A stretch of 31,204 nt of DNA from a virus. The stretch is taken from the IMG/VR virus record IMGVR_UViG_3300000117_000135, positions 1-31,204 of that record; one strand, written 5' to 3'. A model generated the notes under the pieces. That model was not told where the DNA came from. It worked only from the letters and a program-made list of their open reading frames with translations, and searched no databases. Both the position numbers and the translations under genes were made by a program. Shown one piece after another: positions 16,005-22,832 of the stretch. How positions within the stretch are numbered: the first letter of the stretch is position 1; every line of letters begins with the position of its first letter.

Positions 16005-16267
16005 TTCATCATCTCCGATATTGCATTGAATAAAGCACTTGACCCCAATCCTGCACCCGTTGCCCAAGCGATAATTTTCTGTTTGAACTTAACCAGTTCA
16101 GCTATTTGCTTTTCGTTATTTGTTACTTTTTTAACAAGCCCTTCCTGACCGAACTCATTACCTAGTAAGGCTTCTTTAATATCTTGAATATCTTTAGCAA
16201 GTAACTCAATCATAGCCTCAAGGTTATTTACTTTAAATTTTAAGTCTGAAAATTCTTGGTCAGTCAT
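16001..16267 (-). CDS. Coiled-coil plus C-terminal membrane helix protein, holin-like
   Basis: 88 residues. An N-terminal heptad-rich helix (FKVNNLEAMIELLAKDIQDI and following) and a C-terminal hydrophobic segment (IIAWATGAGLGSSALFNAI) give the shape of XhlA-like hemolysin or holin-associated proteins. It overlaps the endolysin gene by 8 bases and the next membrane protein by 4. A holin or lysis accessory function fits the context; family membership is not certain. Confidence 0.7.
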   Translation of the reverse strand: MTDQEFSDLKFKVNNLEAMIELLAKDIQDIKEALLGNEFGQEGLVKKVTNNEKQIAELVKFKQKIIAWATGAGLGSSALFNAISEMMK

Positions 16268-16631
16268 AATAGTGCCAAATTACGTTTGATGGTTTGTCTT
16301 TATCTATATCAACATGAATAAAATTCTTACCAATACCAATACGATTCAAACCTACAGAAAGTAAGGAATTTATAATTTTATATCTACTGGTACTGTCTTT
16401 TACTGCTAAATCTATTGCCAAGCCTTTTGTGTGGCTACTTGTCCCATCCCTGCCTTGCTCTTGCTCCCAAATTTCGCTTCTAAAGCCCGATGTTGCTATA
16501 AATGGTATCTTAGCTATCTGCCTTGCAATATCTAGCTTCTTCATGAATTTTTTATCCATTTCTTCTAGCTTGCAAGGTGGATTGCATTTATCAAAATCTG
16601 ATTGTGAAAAATATTTAAGACCCGTATTCAT
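16260..16631 (-). CDS. Endolysin, M15-type zinc peptidase
   Basis: 123 residues. FIATSGFRSEIWEQEQ, SSHTKGLAIDLAV and FIHVDID provide the M15 zinc site: His67, Asp74 and His106. This family cuts peptide bonds in peptidoglycan (D-Ala-D-Ala-type or L-Ala-D-Glu-type; the exact bond cannot be told). No signal peptide is seen, so export or release would need the adjacent holin candidates. It overlaps the portal gene end by 17 bases. The position between portal and minor head genes is unusual but seen in some phages. Confidence 0.88.
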   Translation of the reverse strand: MNTGLKYFSQSDFDKCNPPCKLEEMDKKFMKKLDIARQIAKIPFIATSGFRSEIWEQEQGRDGTSSHTKGLAIDLAVKDSTSRYKIINSLLSVGLNRIGIGKNFIHVDIDKDKPSNVIWHYYD

Positions 16632-18009
16632 TCTTTAACATTTTAATATCATCATCGGTTAGTTCAGTAGTCGCATCGGGTATAAGATTCATTGGTATGT
16701 ATCTGTTATTGTCCCCAACTGGTTGGTAGCCCATTTCAATACGCTTTTCATCGGCAGTTAGCCACCAAGCTTTACTTAGCCAGTCAACCTTTTCGCTATT
16801 GTCTTTATTCAACGCATCAATAGCTTGTACATCAAAATCTAAATGATACTTTCTTCCAGTTGCTTCATTAAATAAAGGCACTAAAGAACGATTCAATTCT
16901 GAATAATCCCGTGTAAGTTCTGGGATTACATTATCCATGTACAACTGCTTTCGTGATTGCTCCTTGTTAGCATTGGTTTTGTTGTCTGGGTCATTCAATA
17001 ATTCACTAGGAAAATTGTAAACATTACATATATCCCTTTGGGTCATCTTACCTGCTTCAATGATTTCTAAATCAACTGGTGGTATGCCAAACTTTTCAAA
17101 GCCTAATTTAACACTAGACACTAGCCAAGATTTGTAGTTGCTTGGTCCTTGCATATCACGTAGATAATTTTCTAGCTGACTACGTTGCATTGGTGTCAAC
17201 TGCTCTAAATCTGGGTCGGTAGGATAAACCACCCCACTAGCACCACCATTTTTCAAGGCTTTACTTAAAGCCATATCACCATCGTTGCCCAATCGTATGG
17301 AACGCCTTGCCGCCTTTAATGGACTCATGCCATAAAGATGTGAACCAACTGAATCATAGTCAGGATTCCAGTATTTCCAATGTACAACAGTTTCAGCAGG
17401 TAACTGATGCCCGTCTTGCCCGTACATATCAATGATGTAACCTTTGATAAGGCTTTCATAAGTAGGGTCTGCTACTATCTTTGTAAACTGTGAAGGCATT
17501 ACCCACATTTCACCAACTGTACCATCACCCAACTGCACATAGTGTGTGTATGCGTTGCCCGTTATAAGCTGAAAGCCCTTCATGTTTTCGTACCATTCTG
17601 GGTAACCTTGTAATGGATTTGGTCGGGTCATCAACTTATAAAGTGGGTCTTTTTCATCATGCACTTCATCGAATGCTTCGTTTTTTAGTTCAAGAAGGTT
17701 ATCAATCGTTGATTGCTTTGCCTTATCACGATTTGTAGAAGCAAGCTTTTTATACTTAAGTGCTTTTGCTTCGTTCTTTACAATTTGAACTACGGGTGGC
17801 ACGGCTGATGCCGCTTTAGTGATTCCATTTACAACGCTATACACATCGGGATTTAATTCATACCCATCTTCTACATAGGCGTTTTGGGTATCATCCAAAC
17901 TAATAGGCATACCCCTATGATACCTAAATAACTGTCTATTTAATTCATTCACCAAGTTGGTGTTGGGTGCTTTTGTCCTAGCAAAAGGTAGAAGGTCAGA
18001 TAGAGCCAT
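16615..18009 (-). CDS. Portal protein, HK97 family
   Basis: 464 residues. DVYSVVNGITKAASAVPPVV, RPNPLQGYPEWYENMKGFQL, GNAYTHYVQLG, LYGMSPLKAARRSIRLGND and NVYNFPSELLNDPDNKT are segments characteristic of the HK97/lambda-type portal. Twelve copies form the DNA-entry vertex. It is the first gene after the strong terminator at 18067-18098 and has a well-formed promoter immediately upstream, so it opens the structural operon. Confidence 0.92.
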   Translation of the reverse strand: MALSDLLPFARTKAPNTNLVNELNRQLFRYHRGMPISLDDTQNAYVEDGYELNPDVYSVVNGITKAASAVPPVVQIVKNEAKALKYKKLASTNRDKAKQSTIDNLLELKNEAFDEVHDEKDPLYKLMTRPNPLQGYPEWYENMKGFQLITGNAYTHYVQLGDGTVGEMWVMPSQFTKIVADPTYESLIKGYIIDMYGQDGHQLPAETVVHWKYWNPDYDSVGSHLYGMSPLKAARRSIRLGNDGDMALSKALKNGGASGVVYPTDPDLEQLTPMQRSQLENYLRDMQGPSNYKSWLVSSVKLGFEKFGIPPVDLEIIEAGKMTQRDICNVYNFPSELLNDPDNKTNANKEQSRKQLYMDNVIPELTRDYSELNRSLVPLFNEATGRKYHLDFDVQAIDALNKDNSEKVDWLSKAWWLTADEKRIEMGYQPVGDNNRYIPMNLIPDATTELTDDDIKMLKNEYGS

Positions 18010-18039
18010 AATTTACTTTTTAAGTTGCAGTTAAATTAA

Positions 18040-18069
18040 CAAATATTTACAACTATTGAAATAACCAAA
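18040..18069 (-). promoter_or_regulatory. Probable late promoter for portal and head genes
   Basis: Minus strand TTTG at 18069-18066, 18 bases, then AATATTTG at 18047-18040 (seven of eight matches to TAnnTTTG). This fits the Bacteroidota -33/-7 arrangement. The TTTG lies in the end of the upstream terminator's T-run, and the portal ATG is 31 bases downstream of the -7 element. Layout: terminator for early genes, then new start for late genes. Confidence 0.55.
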
Positions 18070-18098
18070 AAAAACCACTTGACTTTCACACCAAGTGG
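18067..18098 (-). terminator. Rho-independent terminator ending the early operon
   Basis: Minus strand CCACTTG-GTGTGAAAGT-CAAGTGG (18098-18075) followed by eight T residues (18074-18067). A perfect seven-pair stem with ten-base loop and a strong T-run. It separates the DnaA-like gene from the portal gene and probably defines the early/late boundary. Confidence 0.88.
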
Positions 18099-18123
18099 CA
18101 TATCTACAGAATGTATGATTCTA

Positions 18124-18444
18124 CTAAATCGTCAATCTTTTGTGTAAATCTTTATACTGATTATCGTATTTCAATCTGTTAGCATGGTCTTGCCTTAAGT
18201 GCATAATACTGCTATGGTGCATATCAAACAACCGTGCAAGTTCTATATGGCTTAAGTTTACCCAGTTAAAGAATAGTGAACGATAATTAACAAACTTAGG
18301 CTTTCTACTTTTCATAAACAAAGTATCATAGCCTATGTTCATCTTATCACAAAATTCTGCAATCAGTCCTACATGGTTATCTTCTAGTTCACCAGTAACG
18401 CATTGTTCAAATCGCTTAAAGGCATCTAGTGCTAAGGTGTACAT
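18124..18444 (-). CDS. DnaA domain IV-like DNA-binding protein
   Basis: 106 residues. Residues 52-95 (VNYRSLFFNWVNLSHIELAR, LFDMHHSSIMHLRQDHANRL) follow the pattern of the DnaA C-terminal DnaA-box-binding domain, including an HHSSIMH that mirrors the DnaA DHSTVxHA signature. There is no AAA+ ATPase part, so it is not an initiator by itself. It could bind DnaA boxes to regulate, or act as a transcription switch; it is the last gene before the terminator. It overlaps the HTH gene by 13 bases. Confidence 0.7.
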   Translation of the reverse strand: MYTLALDAFKRFEQCVTGELEDNHVGLIAEFCDKMNIGYDTLFMKSRKPKFVNYRSLFFNWVNLSHIELARLFDMHHSSIMHLRQDHANRLKYDNQYKDLHKRLTI

Positions 18445-18623
18445 TCTTTTTCCTTTATTAGTTGAAGTGAACGTATTAACTGGAAGCTAGCATTTTTAGA
18501 TTTACCGTGCTTAAAATAATAAATAGGCGTTGTGCCTAGTCCAGTTTTTCTTGCTAGGTCTGGAACGTGCTTATCTTGTAGCCAATCCCATACCTCTTGT
18601 TCTTCTTTCATTGCTTGTGTCAT
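18432..18623 (-). CDS. Small helix-turn-helix regulator, Cro-like
   Basis: 63 residues. DLARKTGLGTTPIYYFKHGK fits a helix-turn-helix (LARKTG, turn, TPIYYFKHG). An acidic N-terminal helix precedes it. Its start is 5 bases downstream of a run of three direct repeats (18628-18685) that look like operators, suggesting autoregulation. The downstream gene, overlapping by 13 bases, is the DnaA-like protein. Could alternatively be a terminase or replication accessory HTH. Confidence 0.6.
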   Translation of the reverse strand: MTQAMKEEQEVWDWLQDKHVPDLARKTGLGTTPIYYFKHGKSKNASFQLIRSLQLIKEKECTP

Positions 18624-18627
18624 TTAA

Positions 18628-18685
18628 TTGTGCAGATTTTAGGGTTTTTGTTGTGCAGATTGTAGTCAAGTTTTTTGTGCAAGAT
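18628..18685 (-). promoter_or_regulatory. Three operator-like direct repeats upstream of the HTH gene
   Basis: Plus-strand copies TTGTGCAGATT at 18628-18638 and 18651-18661, and the variant TTGTGCAAGAT at 18675-18685; starts are 23 and 24 bases apart, about two helix turns. They cover the region just before the ATG of the small HTH gene (18623), which on the minus strand also holds TATCTTG, a -7-like element (overlapping copy three). The spacing suggests cooperative binding by a small repressor. Confidence 0.55.
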
Positions 18686-18740
18686 ACTTGTCGTTTATTT
18701 TTTCATTCATTAGTTATTGTTTTGATTGTTAGTGAATGAC

Positions 18741-18932
18741 TTACCATTCGCTTCTTGACTCTATTACTTCTTCTGGGCTTGCAAATTCAGCCATAGATGC
18801 ACCACAATTAGGACAAACTACTTCATAGTCGTATTCAGTACCGAAGTGGTGCGTAAAGCTATTATCTTCTATCTCTAGGTCCTTTATCTCTAGTTCTTCG
18901 TCTGAGCATTCGCATTTCATTCTTCTACCCAT
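18741..18932 (-). CDS. Small zinc-ribbon-like protein, unknown
   Basis: 63 residues from the ATG at 18932 (or 59 from the ATG at 18920, which makes a neat ATGA overlap with the upstream stop). CEC near the N-terminus and CPNCG near residues 39-43 give four cysteines spaced for one zinc ion; the remainder is acidic. No enzymatic motif. It is one of five small unknown genes after the terminase, expressed in the same direction. Possible host-takeover or regulatory protein, inferred from size and place. Confidence 0.65.
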   Translation of the reverse strand: MGRRMKCECSDEELEIKDLEIEDNSFTHHFGTEYDYEVVCPNCGASMAEFASPEEVIESRSEW

Positions 18933-19123
18933 GTGAGTTCTTTGCCATACATCTTACGTACTTCGTATCTAATACGGTCCGTGAATCCAATCATGCTTTC
19001 CCCTTCTAAGCTGAAGTAGGTAAAGTTATGGTAGGCGTGTTGGAATTTTAAATCCATTTCATAATAGGTAATGGGTTCATCTTTCCAGTCTTTGCATTCT
19101 ATAGTTCTAAGTATTCCAGTCAT
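18917..19123 (-). CDS. Small early protein, unknown
   Basis: 68 residues, MTGILRTIECKDWKDEPITY onward, aromatic-rich (YHNFTYFSLEGESMIGF). No known domain. It is preceded by a 20-base intergenic gap containing ATAACAAAACACAGATAACA, a variant of the conserved A-rich leader seen before other small genes. It overlaps the zinc-ribbon gene. Confidence 0.65.
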   Translation of the reverse strand: MTGILRTIECKDWKDEPITYYEMDLKFQHAYHNFTYFSLEGESMIGFTDRIRYEVRKMYGKELTWVEE

Positions 19124-19143
19124 TGTTATCTGTGTTTTGTTAT

Positions 19144-19386
19144 TTATATTTCAGTTTCTGTAAAGTCTAAATTCCACTTAGTAAAAAGCTTATCTAGTCT
19201 TTTCTGTGAAGCACTAAATGTTTTAACCGAATGAATTAAAGAGTTATTGAAGAATATCAGAAAGGAATCTAGTTTTGGGCTAAACTCTATCCAGCCTGAA
19301 TCTACGTGGTCTGTGCCGTTCCATTCAGAAAATTCTTGGTTATCAAATTCAAAAGCTTGTCCGTTAAGTAAATCTTGTTTTGTCAT
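19144..19386 (-). CDS. Small early protein, unknown
   Basis: 80 residues, MTKQDLLNGQAFEFDNQEFS onward, acidic N-terminal half, then HSVKTFSASQKRLDKLFTKW. I do not recognise it. Its leader (ACTAAAACTACAGAACA before the ATG) matches the shared motif, but the usual upstream part of that motif is separated by a UUCG hairpin at 19404-19421. Confidence 0.65.
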   Translation of the reverse strand: MTKQDLLNGQAFEFDNQEFSEWNGTDHVDSGWIEFSPKLDSFLIFFNNSLIHSVKTFSASQKRLDKLFTKWNLDFTETEI

Positions 19387-19403
19387 TGTTCTGTAGTTTT
19401 AGT

Positions 19404-19421
19404 GGGCTACCGAAGTAGCCC
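19404..19421 (-). other. Perfect hairpin with UUCG tetraloop in a leader
   Basis: On the minus strand GGGCTAC-TTCG-GTAGCCC: seven pairs closed by C-G around UUCG, an exceptionally stable tetraloop. It splits the leader motif: CAATAACAA upstream and ACTAAAACTACAGAACA downstream. No U-run follows, so it is unlikely to terminate; it may block upstream ribosomes, guide processing or stabilise the mRNA end. Confidence 0.7.
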
Positions 19422-19431
19422 TTGTTATTGT

Positions 19432-19713
19432 TTATAGTTGGCGTTCTACTATAGTTAGTTCTGGGTAGTCGGCTATAGCGTTGTTTATTTTTTCAGCTAG
19501 CCTTGTACCTGCACTATTAGTTGAAGTTTTAAATAGCATCCAACCATAGTAGTCTTTCTGGCATTGAACCTTTACGGCTGAATTATCGCCCTTGTAAATT
19601 ATAGCCATCCAGTTGGCATCTAGGTACATATTTGAAGGGTCGGTTTCGTGTTGTTCTTTTATGGTTTGAAGTTCATCTTTTATGGTATCTATATTGTCTA
19701 TTTGTAGTGTCAT
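19432..19713 (-). CDS. Small early protein, unknown
   Basis: 93 residues, MTLQIDNIDTIKDELQTIKE onward. An amphipathic N-terminal helix is followed by a beta-like core (YLDANWMAIIYKG, VKVQC, YYGWMLFKTSTNSAG) and a helical end. No known domain. It begins right after a leader with AACAAAACTACAGAACA and sits between two intergenic hairpins. Confidence 0.65.
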   Translation of the reverse strand: MTLQIDNIDTIKDELQTIKEQHETDPSNMYLDANWMAIIYKGDNSAVKVQCQKDYYGWMLFKTSTNSAGTRLAEKINNAIADYPELTIVERQL

Positions 19714-19743
19714 TGTTCTGTAGTTTTGTTATCTGTTAATTAA

Positions 19744-19758
19744 GGGGGGTTTCCCCCC
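19744..19758 (-). other. GGGGGG-AAA-CCCCCC hairpin between small genes
   Basis: A perfect six-pair all-GC stem with a three-base loop, striking in an AT-rich genome. It lies between the 74-residue gene's stop (19768) and the leader of the next gene. On the minus strand TTAATT follows, too weak for a standard terminator. It may serve as attenuator or RNA-stability element. Confidence 0.65.
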
Positions 19759-19767
19759 GTTTGTTTT

Positions 19768-19992
19768 TTATACTTCAAATAATTCGGGGTTTTTGTCGAA
19801 CATTATTTTCATTTTTGCTATAAAAGCAATCTTAAACTCTTTGTCGTTATTCCAAATTTCACGAGTAAAGCCCATTGACTTCCATACGCACAAAATTTCA
19901 TATCTGTAGTTCTTGTAAAAGTTTCTTAGGTCTTTTTCGTATTCGGTAAAAAACTCTTTTGTCATTTTGTTGTATTCTGCTTGTGTCATCAT
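19768..19992 (-). CDS. Small early protein, unknown
   Basis: 74 residues, MMTQAEYNKMTKEFFTEYEK onward; highly charged and aromatic, probably all-helical, no cysteine cluster. First gene after the terminase, with its own promoter and leader (20022-20053 and AACGATAACAAATACACAG). Function unknown; small, strongly led early genes of this kind are often host-takeover factors, which is inference. Confidence 0.65.
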   Translation of the reverse strand: MMTQAEYNKMTKEFFTEYEKDLRNFYKNYRYEILCVWKSMGFTREIWNNDKEFKIAFIAKMKIMFDKNPELFEV

Positions 19993-20021
19993 TCTGTGTA
20001 TTTGTTATCGTTTATCTTACT

Positions 20022-20053
20022 TAATGATACGGCATTCCTACATTCAATGCAAA
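20022..20053 (-). promoter_or_regulatory. Promoter before the small-gene operon, in a 163-base gene-free stretch
   Basis: Minus strand TTTG (20053-20050), 20 bases, then TATCATTA (20029-20022), followed by AAACGATAACAAATACACAG leading to the ATG at 19992. Spacing and downstream leader parallel the promoters at 26806-26838 and 27300-27331. The rest of 19993-20155 is AT-rich with two weak stems (GGAAC-ACCC-GTTCC at 20137-20150 and CCC-AAAAA-GGG), but neither is followed by a T-run on the minus strand. Confidence 0.55.
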
Positions 20054-20155
20054 TAAATTTTTAAATTTTTTTTTATTTATTGTAGAATCGCCCTTTTTGG
20101 GTATGTAGGCTATGATTTTTTTTTAATTTTTTTTTAGGAACGGGTGTTCCTTGTT

Positions 20156-21343
20156 TTAAATCAAAGAAATATCTAGGGTCTTTTTCTTCATTCGGTCCAT
20201 GATTGTGTACCTGCCTGCATCTATGCCGTGGTTAAAATCATCTATGGGTTTGTTGGTAGGCGAGCCACTTCTATCTTTTGCCCAAGTGTAACTACTGAAT
20301 TCTTCTATTAGGTCTTTGCTTTGTGCGTGTATTTTAATCGGGTAGTCTTGTAGCAACTGGATTCCAAACATAACAGAATCTTTACCCTTCTTAGCAGGCT
20401 TGACCCATACACCATGGTTTCTTAATTCAGCTATGCTTTTAGGTTCAGCACTATCTGCTACTATTTCATCTGTTATGCCCAGTTCTTTGATTAAACGGCT
20501 AATATGTTGGTTGGTAAGTTGCCTTCGATAGATGTGTTGCTTCCAGTATAAAGCACCACCTGCATAGCGTATTTCTACAAGGGCAGTTGGGTCGTTTGTA
20601 TAACCCCAGTCAAGCCCGAAGCATCGCCACTTAAAATTATCTGGAAAGTCGTTTGTCGTTTCAAAGTTAGGAAACACCAAGCCTTCTAGCCTACCTACTT
20701 CACCCAGTCCATAAACTTGCCATCTGTATTGGTTAGCCGTACCTGCCTTTATGTTTTCTGTAGTAGGTTCGTAGCTTTCTATTTTCTTCTTAATACTAGA
20801 TTGTATGAACGCATTATCACGGTAAGTAGAAACAAACCAATCAACGTCATCACGACCATAAAGCTTTTCGTGTGCCCAGAAGCTTGCAGAAGGATTAAAG
20901 TCAATGATGGTCTGGTAAGTAGTACGCATACTAATCTGTTCGAAAATACCATAGTCTATGCCGTTTGCTTCGTTAAAAAATGAATGTGTTCTTTTACCTG
21001 ACCTTGCATCAATTTCATCGTTGTATGAATTAAATTCAATCTTAGAGCCACTACCAAAGCTGAACACCCTATTGCTTTTATTGTGGTCTTTGAGTTCTTG
21101 GGTAAAGAATTGGTCGTTAAAGATAATCGTTTGTGCATCCCGATACGCACCCACCCTTAAGTTCGGTATGTCTTGACCAACAACAGTAATGACTAAATCA
21201 TTTTCTGTGCAGGCTTTCATTACTAGGGCTTGTAGTATAGCGTATGTCTTGCCAGAAGATGTGCCACCTTGATGAACTACATAAGGCTTGTCGCTATTCT
21301 GTGTAAGCGTGTAAAGCTTTGTTACATCTAAATTATGGTTCAA
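20156..21343 (-). CDS. terL: Terminase large subunit
   Basis: 395 residues. Walker A GGTSSGKT (26-33) and a Walker B-like FFNEAN (122-127, Glu125 catalytic) define the packaging ATPase. The C-terminal nuclease is RNase H-like: GLDWGYTNDPTALVEI with Asp245, DSAEPKSI with Asp297, and DDFNHGIDAGRY with Asp369/Asp375. It cuts and pumps DNA into the prohead through the portal. The terminase_3-like pattern plus circular assembly suggests headful or cohesive-end packaging; the mode cannot be decided here. It overlaps the small subunit gene by 11 bases. Confidence 0.94.
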   Translation of the reverse strand: MNHNLDVTKLYTLTQNSDKPYVVHQGGTSSGKTYAILQALVMKACTENDLVITVVGQDIPNLRVGAYRDAQTIIFNDQFFTQELKDHNKSNRVFSFGSGSKIEFNSYNDEIDARSGKRTHSFFNEANGIDYGIFEQISMRTTYQTIIDFNPSASFWAHEKLYGRDDVDWFVSTYRDNAFIQSSIKKKIESYEPTTENIKAGTANQYRWQVYGLGEVGRLEGLVFPNFETTNDFPDNFKWRCFGLDWGYTNDPTALVEIRYAGGALYWKQHIYRRQLTNQHISRLIKELGITDEIVADSAEPKSIAELRNHGVWVKPAKKGKDSVMFGIQLLQDYPIKIHAQSKDLIEEFSSYTWAKDRSGSPTNKPIDDFNHGIDAGRYTIMDRMKKKTLDISLI

Positions 21344-21608
21344 TGACCCGTACTGTTACCGTGTCTATTTTTTCACCATCAGTTGTATGGTCCACACTTT
21401 GCTTAGGTTGCCCATACCGATAGGATAACCAAGTTTTTATAGCAGTATCTGAACCTTCATTAACTCTAAGTGCTAGCTTCTGCCATACTTCAATAGGTGC
21501 TAGTGTAGCATCCATAGCTTCAAGCATAGCTATCTCATTAGCCTTTGGCTTTCTACCTGCCTTGCCTTTAGTTGAATGCCCACCGTTATTTCTTCTACCA
21601 TCTGCCAT
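21333..21608 (-). CDS. terS: Terminase small subunit, probable
   Basis: 91 residues. A basic N-terminus (STKGKAGRKPKANEI) is followed by helices (LEAMDATLAPIEVWQKLALR, SDTAIKTWLSYRYGQPKQSV), the arrangement of a short terminase DNA-recognition subunit. The YRYGQPKQ segment is common in such proteins. It directly precedes and overlaps terL. Upstream gap 21609-21640 is pure AT-rich sequence. Confidence 0.8.
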   Translation of the reverse strand: MADGRRNNGGHSTKGKAGRKPKANEIAMLEAMDATLAPIEVWQKLALRVNEGSDTAIKTWLSYRYGQPKQSVDHTTDGEKIDTVTVRVIEP

Positions 21609-21640
21609 ACATACAATTTAATAAAAAATAATTAATTAAA

Positions 21641-22279
21641 TCAAAAAAGCGTTCTTTGAACAACTGGCTTATATGAAGCATCGTATCTTACATTATCACC
21701 CTTTGGATAAGGGTATAAATTCATTTTTAAATCACTAATCATTTTTTTTATTTCTCTTTTGCTACCATTAAAATAAATATACCTATGTGTAGGTTTCATT
21801 AATATTTTATCAACAACATTACCCTTTCTATCAATTCCACGTCTTATATCAAATTTACTACCATCTTCAAAAACATATTGATGTTTAGGTGTGCTTTCAC
21901 CAGTATATAACCAATTAGTAGCTTGATAGATATATCCGTTATGCCCATTGTTTTGGTCTGCATAGGAAACTATACAAGAAGGCTTTGGTAATAGCTTTAA
22001 ACATTTAGACACAAAAATAGATAATGAGTTTTCTGGCAATCCTTCATTAATTACCAATCTATTAAGTTCAAGTGTCAAACATTGATAGGAATAGAATACG
22101 CATTTACCATTGTTATAATTATAGTTTGGTGGATAGCCAAAAGTACAAACGCCATTAAGTTCTTGATTTAAATAAAAACCAAAAGAATAAGATATACTGG
22201 GAATCCTTCTAGCATAATGTTTATATAGCAACCAATCATGCGTTTCTTTTGATTTGATTGATTTAACAACAATATCCAA
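21641..22279 (-). CDS. mom: Mom-like adenine modification enzyme
   Basis: 212 residues. His21-Tyr22 in LLYKHYARR, Asp108 in SYADQNNGH and Tyr118 in GYIYQATNW line up with phage Mu Mom residues H48, Y49, D139 and Y149 (from memory), with the same ten-residue Asp-Tyr spacing. The LNRLVINEGLPENSLSIFVS segment, the G-rich end of the GNAT-like fold (GHNGYIYQATNWLYTGE) and the YVFEDG strand also fit. Mom converts adenine in DNA to N6-methylcarbamoyl-adenine, blocking many restriction enzymes. It lies just upstream of the terminase genes, so modification would precede packaging. Com-like translation control was not seen. Confidence 0.82.
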   Translation of the reverse strand: MDIVVKSIKSKETHDWLLYKHYARRIPSISYSFGFYLNQELNGVCTFGYPPNYNYNNGKCVFYSYQCLTLELNRLVINEGLPENSLSIFVSKCLKLLPKPSCIVSYADQNNGHNGYIYQATNWLYTGESTPKHQYVFEDGSKFDIRRGIDRKGNVVDKILMKPTHRYIYFNGSKREIKKMISDLKMNLYPYPKGDNVRYDASYKPVVQRTLF

Positions 22280-22283
22280 TTTT

Positions 22284-22832
22284 CTAAAGTCCCCTTAATT
22301 GGTATTCTTGCTTCAAACGCTTAAAGAACGAATTTGCTCCACCAGTACTGAATAACCCACCAATTAAATCACCATCATTTAACATTTCTACTATGTCGTA
22401 AAGCCTTGATATTTCTACATTTGTGAACTCTTTTATAGTCCTAGATTTACTTTGGTTGTAGGGTAATTCATTCTTAGGTATAAATTCATCAGCATTAAGT
22501 TTAAACCAGTCGTTAAAACACCTAGCTAGTGCTGATATATTATTACCATTTCTTTTAGCTACTTCATAAACAACTGCCATCATCCAAACCCCATAGACAG
22601 AATCGAATCTAACACGGTCTGGTAATATTGGATTGTTTACTGTGATGGTTTCATGTAATCTAACTAGATAATCCTTTAGTGCTTTCTTGTCAGTTGGTAG
22701 TTCCTTTGTAGCACCTATGTCAATATGGAACTGGTAAAGGGTGTTTAAAATGTTCTTATCGTACTCAAATTTCATCTGTAACGAGCGATAATTGTTTACT
22801 TCATACTTTGTATTAGCTATGCGTGTTTCCAT
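22284..22832 (-). CDS. Unknown protein, possible replication accessory
   Basis: 182 residues, mostly helical, METRIANTKYEVNNYRSLQM onward. No P-loop, zinc site or membrane segment. Its ATG shares a base with the stop of the replication-initiator-like gene (TAATG). Lambda-like phages place a helicase loader after the initiator, so a loader or adaptor is worth testing, but no motif supports it directly. Ends five bases before the mom start. Confidence 0.6.
   Translation of the reverse strand: METRIANTKYEVNNYRSLQMKFEYDKNILNTLYQFHIDIGATKELPTDKKALKDYLVRLHETITVNNPILPDRVRFDSVYGVWMMAVVYEVAKRNGNNISALARCFNDWFKLNADEFIPKNELPYNQSKSRTIKEFTNVEISRLYDIVEMLNDGDLIGGLFSTGGANSFFKRLKQEYQLRGL

Noticed and set aside
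16005-16067. Longer start for the lysis-cassette membrane protein
   Set aside because: It would bury 67 bases in the preceding gene; the ATG at 16004 makes the usual ATGA overlap.
20137-20150. GGAAC-ACCC-GTTCC hairpin as terminator after the terminase
   Set aside because: On the minus strand it is followed by A-runs, not T-runs, so it does not meet the intrinsic terminator pattern.
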